A stretch of DNA of 64,000 bases from NCBI GenBank assembly GCA_003254885.1, contig QANT01008492.1, forward strand, positions 1 to 64,000, read 5' to 3'. Positions 48,564 through 58,869 of the stretch are shown piece after piece (the stretch's first letter is position 1; every line of letters starts with the position of its first letter). The stretch comes from Purshia tridentata. Its lineage: Eukaryota > Streptophyta > Magnoliopsida > Rosales > Rosaceae. The position numbers and the translations under genes were made by a program. The notes under the pieces are model-generated. The model saw only the letters and a list, made by a program, of their open reading frames with translations, was not told where the DNA came from and made no database searches.

Positions 48564-48733
48564 CCTGATTGTTCTAGGATCGAAGAACCAAACCCCAAGG
48601 ACCTCATGGCCATAGGGCAAGGAGAACATAAGTCCCGTCGTAAGTCCAGATAAGAGGTGAAGGGCAGGAAAGGGTCTAGAAGGTTAGGTTAGCAACCACC
48701 CAATCTCTTCCTCAACTTCAAGTGTCTAGGGTA

Positions 48734-50665
48734 ATGGATTCTCAACCACTAGGTGAGATCTTCAACAGTGAAGAGCTTAGTTGTCCTCAAGAATTCCCAA
48801 TGACCAGCCTGTATAATTGGACTCTTCTAAGGAGGAGCTACAAGGAGGTCTATAGGGTAGGAAAGTTTGACTTTTCCTCAAGGCAAACCATCAAGGTAGA
48901 GGAAAGGGCAATACCCTTAGAAGCCGATAACCAGCGTATACAACTTCTTACACCAGAAGTTGTCAAGGAATTCTCAAGGTCCTACAAGTACCTCCATATC
49001 GGACTGGTACAAGTAGGAATCAAGCCCCTGACCAGGAATGGTCTTTCAACGTCTGTGCTTGTAGCCCTTCGAGACTGTAGACACAACAAGTTTTCGGACT
49101 CGATGCTCGAACTGGTGGAATCCAGTCTCTGCAATGGTCAAATCCATTTCGACTGCTGCCCCAATTTCCCTGTGTCTACTTCTGACCCAGGAATTCTCAA
49201 CGCGCTTACTCTCAACGTCAAAACCCAAGGTTATGACATGTCAAGTGGCTCTCAGCCCATGGCAGTCATCTTCAAGGTTCACTACAAGCTCCTGAAGACC
49301 CTGATTCTTCCCGAGGCTTTAGTGACAAACCCAGTTGGGTCAACACTTCTCTTAGAAACTGATCTAAGAAAGTCCAACGTTAGCATCCCAAGAACTATTT
49401 GCTGGCACGACATCGTTCTGCCCAGCGAATGGAGACTGGCTGATGCTGTCCCCACTCAACGAATCCAGAATCAACAACTGGATTATATCTACGAAGAGCC
49501 AGATGGTTCTGTAGGTATCAAGTTTTCCAACCAACGATCAACGAAGATTGTCCTGGATGACTATTCCTCTGCCCGACGGTCAACCTCTGACCTAGGTCAC
49601 GAACAGTCTTCAAGGCGTCTCAAGGCTAAGTCTGTGTCAACCAGTGAGGTTACGAACCTCAACCCCAAGCACAACCTAGGTGAAACCTCAAGTGTTGAAT
49701 CCGAAGCCCAGTTGCTTAGGAAATCAACAGGTAAGGCTCCTTTCCAAGTGGAAAGTGTCTCCAAAGATCGGATTCCTGAAATCCATTATCAAGAGGAAGG
49801 TATAGGTTCCCCAACCTTATCTTCAATGATGGACACCTCGGATCCCCAAATCTTCACACTTTCAAGGTCTGAATTTGTGATAGACAAGGAGTACCTCCGA
49901 AAGGAGTACTATTCCAAGGAAAATGCAGAGAAAAGGGCTTGGTTTACCAAGAACTTTGACCTACCTTCAACGCAAGAAAAGTATTATGCTTTTCTTAACA
50001 AACACAAGATCCATGTGTTCTTCTTCGATTGGATGAAGGAGATACACTGTCCCAACGAAAGGATTACGTATCCTTTTAAGCCAAAGTCTAGGGTCAACGT
50101 CTCTAGCAAACCAACCAAGGCTTGGGTCACTGCTACCAAGGTAGTAGAATCCAAGAGACCACCTTTGGAAGAGGTAACCTTAACTGTAAGGGGTTCTGCA
50201 GTTAAAACCTCTCCCTTCAAGGCAATCAGTGTTCAAGACCGAGAGGTGAACACCCAGGATATTAAGAAAGTTGTTGACCAAAACAACTTTACCAACCAGT
50301 ACTTGGACTCTCTAGGAGATCAGCTTGATCGAATAGAAGCCCAAGTTACTAAACAGGAACCTGTTCCCGAGACAAGTTCAAAGGAAAAAGGGCCTGTCAA
50401 CGAAAGCCCAATTTTCAAGGCCTTTGAACTTTCAAAGGACAACCAGATCCCTACGGATAGCCAGATCCTTAGTGAGATCAACTTCAAGCTACAAGGCTTA
50501 AGTCTTTCGGAACCATCCAGTTCCATCAAGGTAATTAACCAACCCCAGATCCAAACCCTCAATTTCTCAAGTCCAAGGCCTTACTATTCAAGACCTTCTC
50601 CTATTGACCTTCAGTACGAGGTCAAGGAGATGCCTCAACATTCCTTCAGTGCAACCCAGTTGTAA
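48734..50665 (+). pseudogene. Endogenous caulimovirid movement-protein region
   Basis: This region encodes the N-terminal part of a caulimovirid polyprotein: a 30K-superfamily movement domain that in viruses enlarges plasmodesmata. The first ATG is at 48734; the frame is open a little further upstream (48722, GTG). The 30K core covers about residues 75-200, counted from 48722, with LVALRD at 113-118 and a Cys- and Pro-containing segment after it. The remaining 400 residues are Ser/Lys-rich linker with the DLQYE segment near 630 that precedes capsid in this family and is also seen in the relic at 787-1392. The frame ends at TAA 50663-50665. The next codon continues into the capsid region in the same frame, so the TAA is most simply a disabling mutation inside one polyprotein. 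Confidence 0.8.
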
Positions 50666-51559
50666 GAATGGAATATCGATGGGAAAACAGAGTACCATCT
50701 AATCCAAGTTTTAGAGAAAATGGTTATGTACGCCAACGTCTTCGGAGGAAGGAAGTCCGAAGCTGAGGTTCTGGAAATCCTGCTTGCAGGATTAACAGGA
50801 CAGCTCAAAGCGTGGTGGGACCATTATCTCAGCGACAACGACCGAACAACTATTAAGGATAGTGTTCGCAAGGACAAGGATGGTAATGTCATCCTTAACC
50901 CTCAAGGTCAACCAATTTCCAATTCTGTTGCCACTTTGATCTATGCCATCCTCAGGCATTTCATCGGAGATGGTGACAACCTTCTCAACAGGACAGAGGA
51001 AACTCTGACCAACCTCAAGTGCCGCAAGCTCCAGGATTTTACCTGGTACAAGGATGTCTTTCTCACCAGGGTTCTGATGAGAAAAGACTGTGCGCAAGCA
51101 TTTTGGAAGGAGAAGTTCATCTCTGGACTTCCCAACCTTTTTGCTAAAAAGGTTAGATCAAGGCTTAGGCAAATCTTCAACGGTAGGATCCCCTACAATA
51201 CCCTCACTTATGGCCAGATCATAGGAGTTGTTAACACTGTTGGGTTAGAACTCTGTACTGATCTCAGGCTCAAGGAACAAATCAAACAGGAACGTCTTAA
51301 CTCAAAGGGTGAGTTAGGAAATTTCTGTGAACAGTTTGGACTTACAGGAGTAGGACCCGGTAAGCCCAAACATAAGGTCCAAAAAAGGAAACCCTTCAAG
51401 GAAAAGGCCCAATGGCCATCAAAGGACAAGGGGTTCCAGAAACCCAAAAGGCCTCAGCACGGTAAGACCTAAGGTAGGGAACCGGTCTGTTACAAGTGTA
51501 ACCAGCCAGGCCACTACAAGTCCCAATGCAAGGTAAGGGTAATTCTTGAGAAGATCCAA
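50666..51559 (+). pseudogene. Endogenous caulimovirid capsid (Gag-like) region
   Basis: Capsid/nucleic-acid-binding part of the polyprotein, in the same frame as the movement region. Visible landmarks are WNIDGKTEY right after the upstream stop, a GLTGQLKAWWD core near 50790-50822, HFIGDGDN, a Lys-rich basic tail (51350-51470) and a CX2CX4HX4C zinc knuckle at 51488-51529. A second in-frame TAA (51470-51472) separates the basic tail from the knuckle. The knuckle family is shared with retroviral Gag and caulimovirid coat proteins. It has a close relative in the relic at 787-1392. No product can be complete in this copy. Confidence 0.8.
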
Positions 51560-52621
51560 ATGGATCCCAAGGACAAGGCTAGGATCTTGAATGTCCTAGC
51601 ACAGGACTCAAGCCCAGAGGCCTCTTCTGATGAAGACTCCTCTAACTTTGGGCTCAACGAACTTGACTGGGCCTCTTCAGACAGTGATGAGGACTCCCAC
51701 AGTCAGGTCTCCCAATGGCCAGAGGTCTGCCTTGACTGTTCCTCTAAGAATAGGGGAAAACAGAAGGTGGGTACCTGCTCAAGGAAGGTCAGGGTCATTG
51801 ACCAAAAGACCAAGGCTGACCTCCTCAACCATGCTTTGGAGATAGAAAGCCCGGAAATCCAGGCCCAATATCTCAAAGCCCTCAAGTCTATCTTGGAAGA
51901 CCAAACCCAGTCTTCTGAGACTTTTCTGGCCCATAGGTATCTGGATTTTACGGAAATCCTAGATAGCCTATCTGGACCAAAGCCCAAGGAGCTAACACTG
52001 TTGGAACTCCAACAGGAATTAGCTAAACTCAGGGATGAGTTAACTAAACTCAAGGTCAGGGTCAGGACTCTTGAGTCCCAGCTGACTATTACGAATGGTC
52101 ATCCTGATGACTCATCCCCTGAAGAAACTCCATCTTCACCAAGGGAGGACAAGTTCCTCGAAACAATCACCCAAATGCCATTCCAAAAGTGGAAGGCTCC
52201 GGTCACCATCAAGGTCAAGGATTTTGAGACCACAATTGTGGCCTTATTGGACTCTGGAGCAGATTCAAACTGTATCTGCAACGAAATCATCCCTCCAAGG
52301 TATTACTTAGAGGCCCATGACTGTTTAAGCACAGCAAATGGATCCGCCCTCTACAGTAATTACAAGGTTCCACAGGCCCATATTTTGGGTCCACAAGAGT
52401 CCAAGTCTCGTTCACTGTTGTGACTAACATGGATCGAGAGGTAATTTTAGGAACTCCCTTCCTAAACCTACTCCAGCCTTTCATGGTAAGCCCAGAAGGA
52501 CTCAACGCAACCCATCTAGGAAATAAGGTTACCCTTAGATTCTTAGACAAGCCCAAGGACTTTAAGGCAATCCAGAAACTTCTGGTCAATCACAAGGTCA
52601 ATAGGATAAGAACAAGCTGTT
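51560..52621 (+). pseudogene. Endogenous caulimovirid linker and aspartic protease region
   Basis: The region starts with an acidic Ser/Asp-rich stretch, then a heptad coiled-coil-like segment rich in Leu, Lys and Glu (about 51988-52080). A retropepsin-like domain follows, with the active-site DSGAD at 52250-52264. The polyprotein would be cut by this enzyme. The frame closes at TGA 52421-52423, while the conserved ILGTPF segment of the protease C-terminus (52444-52461) is in the next frame, so a 1-nt indel lies near 52385-52410. Downstream, the KVTLRFLDKP segment and 'KLL' at about 52530-52590 match the start of the protease-RT spacer in the copy at 61536-61188. Reading breaks are old lesions. 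Confidence 0.8.
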
Positions 52622-52773
52622 CATCTTCCTTCCAAGGTCCCCAAGGTTTCCCAGAATCCCTTACCAATCCCTATACTAAACTAGTATATATTGATAAGAA
52701 ATGGATTTCAAAACCAAGTTTTCAACAAAACTTCTTTACAAAAGAAAGTTTCAAAGAATTTCAAAGGTTTTCA
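52610..52773 (+). other. Junction where reverse transcriptase and RNase H are missing
   Basis: In the minus-strand copy about 1.4 kb of RT-RNase H lies between the protease spacer and ORF-C. Here only about 160 bp separate them. They code for a Lys/Phe-rich stretch without RT motifs. Its last 15 codons (NFFTKESF) faintly resemble the end of the RNase H region, so an internal deletion that left the extreme 3' end is plausible. The alternative is a genome component that never carried RT. Confidence 0.6.
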
Positions 52774-53928
52774 ATGAGTTCTTCCAAGGCAACACCCTCA
52801 ACAAAGGGCTCTTATGCCCAAAAACCCCCAAGCTTTCTCAATGTTTTAGGAAAAGAGGTTCCCATCTCTAATTCCTACCAAGTTCTACAACGACAACAGG
52901 CTACGGCCTCTACAGTTACTCAAGGGGCTTCGGCCAACAAAAGCTTATATTTTTGTAAAAGTCAAACAGGCATAATATCTTATATTGAGGATGAGGTTAT
53001 GCACCCAGACCCTTATATGATATTAAAAGCCTTAACTTTTCCAAATTTCTTTTTATCAACGCATCCCCAGAATACTCAAAAGTTTTATGAGTTTATCCTG
53101 GTAGATACTGATTCAATTGTTGTTACGCACAATAAAAACCAAGATCAAGTTACACATTCAAAAATGCAGATTAAAAGGATTTTATCTTTCAAGGATTGGG
53201 GACAACACCCCAATACAATGAAAAGGCTTTCTCAATGATTTACTCATCAAGTTTATTGTTATTGGGACTATGTGGATGCCTGGACAAATGTCTTTTATTT
53301 ACAAAACAAGGCCAGGACTCACTCATGGTTCATTTATTTCAATAAAAATTTCAATTTCAAGGCCCCCTACTGGTTCAAAGATGTTTGGAAAAAATTTGGA
53401 CCAATAGAGGAAATTCTTCCAAGTAGCCTTATGAAGGCTTATCAAAGTTTTCAAAAGATTTTAAAAACCAAGGATTTATCAATAAAAGAATCACTTTTCT
53501 GGTTCTTTTGTGCAATGGACCTTGCGTGGATTTTCTCTTGGGAAATCTATGTCGAGCCAAGGTCTCATGACGAAGCTCCCTTCCTCATGAGAAGATACAA
53601 GGTTAAATGGTGGGATGGTATCCAGACAGATCGAGTCACCATGGCGACTGTCCTGGAATGGTTCAAGGCCCATCCCAGCTTTTCAAGTAACAAGGTGGCC
53701 CCACACAATGAGGAGCAAGCCCAATTCCTCTTGGAGAAGGCCAAAATTCAAAGTGACCTGTCTACAGTCTCCTCACGCAGGGATTATGCCAGGAAACTCA
53801 AGGATGCTCTGAGTCAGATCTCATGTAGTGATGACGAAGACAACACCAAGGAGGGGTCCTCAACAGCCCCCTATTTTCAAGACTCTCAAGACCCAGAGAC
53901 TCAATTTGGGAATCTGGATGACTTTTGA
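52774..53928 (+). pseudogene. ORF-C, conserved unknown protein of the endogenous caulimovirid
   Basis: I do not recognise the family. About 385 codons from ATG 52774 (in the string ATGA, as in the other copy at 59941). The only break is TGA at 53236-53238, where the other copy has a Lys codon. Conserved blocks shared by both copies: a Ser-rich start, an ISYIE(D/E)EV segment, DPYMIL, FILVDTDSI, DWGQHPNTMK, a YCYWDY(V/I)DAW segment, a Trp/Phe-rich centre with HRYKVKWWD or RRYKVKWWD, then a charged helix (FLL(E/Q)K to SQIS), an acidic Ser/Asp tail and APYFQDSQDP. Its place right after RT-RNase H is that of the transactivator/inclusion-body gene of caulimoviruses, or of ORF2 of florendoviruses. 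Sequence similarity to either cannot be judged here. Confidence 0.7.
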
Positions 53929-54181
53929 CAAGGATAAGATGCTGCCTGTCTCCCATTACGGATGGATTGACAGAGAGCCTCTTAATGGGCCCCGCTGGCC
54001 ATTCAACTTTCAGGGTGGCAAGTTCACATGCCAGAACAAGACAAGGAACTTTCCAGGAGATAAGTGCACAGTAACCGCACTCATCTACAGCAACCCTCAA
54101 CGTGGTACTACAGTGAAGAATCTTCCCTGTTTACCTTTCCAGGTGTGCGATTCTTGTAATCGGACCTCAAGCAACAATTAA
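53831..54181 (+). pseudogene. ORF-D, small overlapping ORF at the 3' end
   Basis: From ATG 53831, inside the acidic tail of ORF-C but in another frame, an open frame of about 117 codons runs to 54181. Its second half is Cys/Trp-containing (four Cys in the last 55 residues, with CDSC near the end). The minus-strand copy has an ATG at the same place and an open frame continuing past ORF-C, broken by one stop. Shared start position and shared extension beyond ORF-C suggest a real small gene, but the overlap part may be conserved only because ORF-C is. No known family is recognised. Confidence 0.4.
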
Positions 54182-54213
54182 ATGGAAGACAATTCAAGGA
54201 TAGCTGGTTTAGC

Positions 54214-54221
54214 TATAAATA
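54214..54221 (+). promoter_or_regulatory. TATA box of the caulimovirid transcript
   Basis: TATAAATA stands about 30 bp upstream of the end of the ORF block and just before a non-coding leader. This is the expected position of the pregenomic RNA promoter. The other copy has TATATAAA at the same relative place (58231-58238, minus). Confidence 0.6.
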
Positions 54222-54247
54222 CACTCAGTTGCCAGGGTTGTTGGCAT

Positions 54248-54306
54248 TGAAAAAAAAAAGGATCAAAAAAAGGATCGAAAAAGGATCAAAAAAAAAAAAA
54301 AAAGGA
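54248..54306 (+). repeat. A-rich leader with GGATC-A(n) repeats
   Basis: Three to four short repeats of an A run followed by ggatc precede a pure A tract. They lie about 30-90 bp after the TATA box, so inside the inferred transcript leader. Function unknown; slippage could explain them. Confidence 0.6.
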
Positions 54307-54469
54307 GAGAGCCTAGTATTAGGGTTCGATCCTCTCTACCCCAAAGAAGCTTTTATGCAAAGCCTTCTTCAAGTTCAAGGTTTTCAAGTGTATTTTCAAG
54401 TTATCAAGGTACAATTGTACTTTGTATTTTCAAGTATTTTAATATCAAAGTATTTTCAAGGTTTTATTT

Positions 54470-54712
54470 ATGCATTCAAGATTCCAATTACAATCCCAGC
54501 TCAACCACCTAGAAAGGATTATCCTTCCAGGATTAATAGCTGACCATAGGTTTTGTCAAGAACAATTCCTACAAGCCCAGATAGCCAGTCAATACTACCG
54601 TCGCCTTAGGCACCTTCGAACTGCTCAATGGGAGATCCGACGCACAAGGTTGGCAATTAGGGAACTCAAGAGAGCCCTCAAGATTCTATCACGGTTGGCA
54701 AGAAAGGGATGA
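54470..54712 (+). pseudogene. ORF-E, small basic helix-forming ORF in the leader
   Basis: ATG at 54470 opens 80 codons rich in Arg, Gln and Leu with helix-forming heptads. The last five or six codons are already satellite, so the viral ORF is truncated at its 3' end. The minus-strand copy has an ORF of similar size, charge and position (58190-57918), although the residues are poorly conserved. It would lie between the transcript start and the primer-binding site. Caulimovirid leaders carry short ORFs; I cannot assign this one. Confidence 0.4.
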
Positions 54713-56482
54713 GGAAGCACTCTCTAATGTCTCGATTAGCGTGCTAGCCCTCAGGAACAACTTTAGGTGTTAAGAAGGAACGAAAACGTCGTTTCGGTGC
54801 ACACATTGTACGATTTGGTTCAAGTCGCACCAAAAAGTTATCAAGGGATGAGGAAGCACTCTCTAATGTCTCTATTAGAGGGCTAGTCCTCAGGAACAAC
54901 TTTAGGTGTTAAGAAGGAACGAAAACGTTGTTTTGGCACACACTCGGTACGATTTGGTTCAAGTTGCACGAAAACGTTATCGGTTGGCAAGAAAGACATG
55001 GGGAAGCGCTTTCTCATGCTTGCATTAGCATCCTAGCCCTAGAAAAGCACATTTCGTGTTTAAAGTAACGAAAATATCACTTCGGTGCGTGCTCAGTCAA
55101 ACTTCGTGCAATTTGCACCAAAACCTGCCCTGTTGGCAAGAAAGATATGGGGAAGCACTTTCTCATGCTTGGATTAGCGTTCTAGCCCTCAAGAAGCACC
55201 TTTTTTGGGTAAGAACGCACGAAAACATCATTTCGGTGCTTACTCAATCTAGTTTCGTTTCGATTGCACCAAAACGTACCCGGTTGGCAATAAAGACATG
55301 AGGAGGCACTCTCTCTTGTTTGGATTAGCGTTCTAGCCCAAATGAACCACTTTAGGTGTTAAGAATGCATGGAGCGTCATTTCGGTGCACACCGCGCACA
55401 ATTTGGTTAAAGTTGCGCCAAAACGTGCTCGGTTGGCAAGAAGCACGTTCTCGTACTTGGATTAACGTTCTAGCCCTCAAGAAGCACACTTCGTGTTAAG
55501 AATGAACTCAAAGGTCATTTTAGTGCGTGCTTTCGTCTAAATTGCAACAAAACGTGCCCGGTTGGCATGAAAGACTTGAGGAAGCACTTTCTTATGTCCC
55601 GATTTGCGTGCTAGCCCTAAGGAGCCACTTTAGGTGTGAAGAATGCACGAAGACATCATTTCGGTGCACACTCAGTCCAAATTCGTCCAAAAAGAACCAC
55701 TTTAGGTCTTAAGAATGCACGAAAAGGTCATTTCGGTGTGCACTGAGTCCAATTTGATTGAAGTTACACCGAAATGTTCCCTGTTGGCAAGAAAGACGTG
55801 GGGAAGCACTTTCTCATGTCTCGATTATCGTGCACGCCCGAGAGAACAACTTTGGGTGCTGAGAGTGCACGAATACGTCATTTCGGTGCGCACTTAGTCC
55901 AATTCGGTTAAAGTTGCACCAAAACGTGCTCGGTTTACAAGAAACACATAGGAACCACTTTCTCGTGTGCAGATTGGCGTTCTGGCCCAAATGAACTACT
56001 TTAGGTGCCAAGAATGCACGAGTACGTGGTTTCGGTGCACATTGAAGGTCAAATTTGGCTAACGTAGCAACAAAACGCGCTCGGTTGGCAAGAAAGACAT
56101 AGGGATGCACTTTCTCATGCTTGGATTAGCGTTCTAAGCCTAAAAGAAGCACATTTCGTGTTAGGATGCAACAAAAGTGTCTTTTCGGTGCATACTCAGT
56201 CCAACTTGGTCAAAGTTGCACCAAAACGTGCCTGGTTGGCAAGAAAGGGATGAGGAAGCACTCTCTAATGTCTCAATTAGCTTGCTAGCCCTTAGGAACA
56301 ACTTTAGGTGTTAAGAAGGAACAAAAACGTCGTTTCGGTGCACACTCGGTACGATTTGGTTCAAGTTGCACGAAAACGTTATCGGTTGGCAAGAAAGACA
56401 TGGGGAAGCGCTTTCTCATGCTTGCATTAGCATCCTAACCCTAGGGAAGCACATTTCATGTTTAGAAGTAACGAAAACATCA
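54694..56482 (+). repeat. Satellite array, block 7 (10-mer type, plus polarity)
   Basis: About 12 monomers in plus polarity resume at 'ggttggcaagaaaggg'. Relative to the left side of the viral element (48530) about one monomer is missing. A duplicated partial HOR lies at 54700-54960. Otherwise the order follows the 10-mer. The block ends at a strand switch at about 56482. Confidence 0.92.
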
Positions 56483-57856
56483 AACAAGAGAAAGTGCTTC
56501 CCCATGTCTTTCTTGCCAACCGAGCACGTTTTAGTGCAACATTAACCCAAATTTGACTCAATGTGCGCTGAAATGACGTATTCGTGTATTCTTAGCACCT
56601 AAAGTGGTTCTTTACGGCTAGAATGCTAATCAAGACATCAGAAAGTGCTTCCCAATGTCTCTCACGCCGATCGAGAACGTTTTGGTGTAACTATAATCAA
56701 ATCGGACTTAGTGTGCACCGAAATGACGTTTTCGTGCCCTCGTTACACCTAAAGTGCTTCTTTAGGGTTAGCACGCTAATCGAGAAATGGGAAAGTGCTT
56801 CCTCATGTCTTTCTTCGCAAGTAAGAATGTTTTGGTGCAATTTGGGCGAATTTGGACTGAGTATGCACCGAAATGATGTTTTCGTGCATTCTTAACACCT
56901 AAAGTGGTTCTTTAGGGCTAGCACGCTAATCGAGACATGAGAAAGTGCTTCCTCTTGTCTTTCTTGCCAACCGGGCACGTTTTGATGCAATTTACACGAA
57001 AGTAGACTAAGCCTGCACTAAAATGATTTTTTAGTTCTTTCTTAATACAAAATGTGCTTCTTGAGGTCTGGAATGCTAATCGAAGCGTGAGAACGTGCTT
57101 CTTGGCAACCGAGCACGATTTGGTGTAACTTTAACCAAATTGTACATGGTGTGCACCGAAATGATGTTTCACGCATTCTTAACACCTAAAGTTGTTCATT
57201 CAGGTTAGAACGCCAATCCAAATAAGAGAAGGTGCTTCCTAATGTCCTTATTGCCAACAGGGCACGTTTTGATGTAACTTGAACGAAATTAGATTAAGTA
57301 TGCACCGAAATGATATTTTCATGCGTTCGTAACAAAAAGTTGCTTCTTGAGGGCTAAAACGCTAATCCAAGCACGAGAAAGTGCTTCCCCATATCTAATT
57401 TCTTGCCAACCGGGCATGTTTCGGTGGAAGATTGGACGAAATTGGACTGAGTATGCGCCGAAATGACGTTTCCACTCCTTCTAAACACGGAATGTGCTTT
57501 GTTAGGTCTAGAATGCAAATCCAAGCATGAGAAAGCGCTTTCCCATGTCTTTCTTGCCAACCGATAACTTTTTGTTACAACTTTGGCCAAACTGTACTGA
57601 GTATGCACTGAAATGATGTTTTGGTTCATTCTTAACACCTAAAGTGGTTCTTTAGGGCTAGCATGCTAATCAGAACATTGGAAAGTGCTTCCTCATCTCT
57701 TTCGTGCCAACCGGGCATGTTTTGGTGCAACGTCAACCAAATTGCACTTAGCGTGCACCCAAATGACGTTTTCCTGCATTCTTAACACTTAAAGTTGTTC
57801 CTTAGGTCTAGAACGCTAATCGAGACACGAGAAACTACTTCCCCATATGTTTCTTG
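56483..57856 (-). repeat. Satellite array, block 8 (minus polarity, diverged)
   Basis: After 'cgaaaacatca' the repeat turns to minus polarity and nine monomers follow up to 'tttcttgcc' at 57856. They are more diverged from the HOR consensus than the central blocks, as is common at array edges. The border with the viral element shares the bases cttgcc. Confidence 0.88.
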
Positions 57857-57917
57857 CCTTTCGGAGGTGGGTTCCCCTCCCACACTCTTCTTCTGCAACT
57901 GTCATCTTAATCTCTTC

Positions 57918-58190
57918 CTAGGCCTTTACACTGTTATCTGGTGTTTCTTGGGCCTCTAGAATGTTAAGGCGGGAGTTCAACTGTCTTGCCGCAATATCTA
58001 CGTTAGGTAATGGCTCCAATAGTTGGGTTCGACCCAAGTTTATATGGGCCTGTTCTATTTCTTCAAACTGTCTTTTTTCTATTTCAGTGGTTCTTTTATA
58101 GTACTTATAATGATTCTTTCTACGATTCCTATATCTCCTTCGCTTTTCTTCGAATAGGCCTAATATGAGGCTTACTTGGGCTCTTTTCAT
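57918..58190 (-). pseudogene. ORF-E of caulimovirid 2, small basic ORF
   Basis: ATG at 58190 opens 90 codons, very basic in the first third (Arg, Lys, Tyr) and then Glu/Gln-rich with coiled-coil-like heptads. It lies just downstream of the TATA box at 58231-58238. It is intact. The counterpart in caulimovirid 1 is at 54470-54712. Function unknown. Confidence 0.45.
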
Positions 58191-58230
58191 TATACATCCG
58201 CGAGGTTTCTGGATAGTCTAGTTTTCTGTC

Positions 58231-58238
58231 TTTATATA
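58231..58238 (-). promoter_or_regulatory. TATA box of caulimovirid 2
   Basis: On the minus strand the sequence reads TATATAAA, about 40 bp before the ATG of ORF-E and about 80 bp after the end of ORF-D. This matches the layout of caulimovirid 1. Confidence 0.55.
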
Positions 58239-58314
58239 GGTATATAATGCTTTGGTAATTCTAACTCACCTTGGCCTTTTATGGGCGGATCTTTTATTAT
58301 TTCTTATCCTATCT

Positions 58315-58869
58315 TTATACCATCGAGCTTCTTACTTCTTGGGCTAAGCCTTTAGCTATGGGCTGGTTATTTATGATAAAGGTATATTCCACACCTTTTC
58401 TTATGTATCCTAAAAATATTGTAGTCTCTTCTTGATAGGTTATTGGATTATACATCCAGCTTCTCTGAACGGACATGATCTTTCTATTTTGATTGTTGTT
58501 TTCTTGAAATATGTTATTAAAATATCCTGTCTTATGGCTGTCATCTGTATTATAACAAAAACTCTGGTAATCTGCATCTACCTTTCTTAATCCGAATTCT
58601 AATGTTTTTCGTTCTTCCCCATATATGCTATATTCTGTTATCCATATCTAGAAAGTTATTTTCTCCTTTACTTTAATAAGGGGTGCTTTTACTATTAGTT
58701 CTTCTGGTATTTCTAGGTTTACTTGGCTTGTTTGCCACCTTCTATTTCCACATTTATCTTTTTGTAGTTCCACTATTGTGTTCATTATGTATATAGCAAG
58801 GGTCTTGAGAATCTTGAAAGTAAGGGGCCGGTGTGGGCACCTGACTGTCAGAGCTTGAGTTGTCTTCAT
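58315..58869 (-). pseudogene. ORF-D of caulimovirid 2
   Basis: From an ATG at 58869 inside the acidic tail of ORF-C, an open frame continues past the ORF-C stop to a TAG at 58648. The same frame is then open for about 110 more codons to TAA 58315-58317. The second part is Tyr/Asn/Ile-rich and not obviously a known domain. The equivalent ORF in caulimovirid 1 is shorter, with little visible similarity outside the overlap. It may be a real accessory gene or two unrelated open stretches. Confidence 0.35.

Larger units (their letters stand above)
48531..54693 (+). mobile_element. Endogenous caulimovirid 1, RT-less copy
   Basis: A pararetrovirus-derived unit replaces satellite between 48530 and 54694. 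Order: purine run and primer-binding-like site, movement region, capsid region with zinc knuckle, protease, then no reverse transcriptase, the unknown ORF-C, overlapping ORF-D, a TATA box, an A-rich leader and a small basic ORF. No LTRs are seen at the ends. The left end lies at the primer-binding-like site and the right end in the transcript leader just before it on the circle, as expected for a linear form opened at the minus-strand gap. The multi-domain first polyprotein followed by an ATGA-linked second ORF resembles the proposed florendovirus group; the genus assignment is tentative. Stops and a frameshift show it is old. Confidence 0.85.

Noticed and set aside
48531-54693. Classification of the viral element as an LTR retrotransposon
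   Set aside because: No terminal repeats and no integrase; a movement domain and a post-RT ORF indicate a caulimovirid origin.
3122-57856. CRISPR array or telomeric repeat as an explanation of the repeats
   Set aside because: The monomers are about 150 bp, tandem, without unique spacers, and not of the TTTAGGG type.
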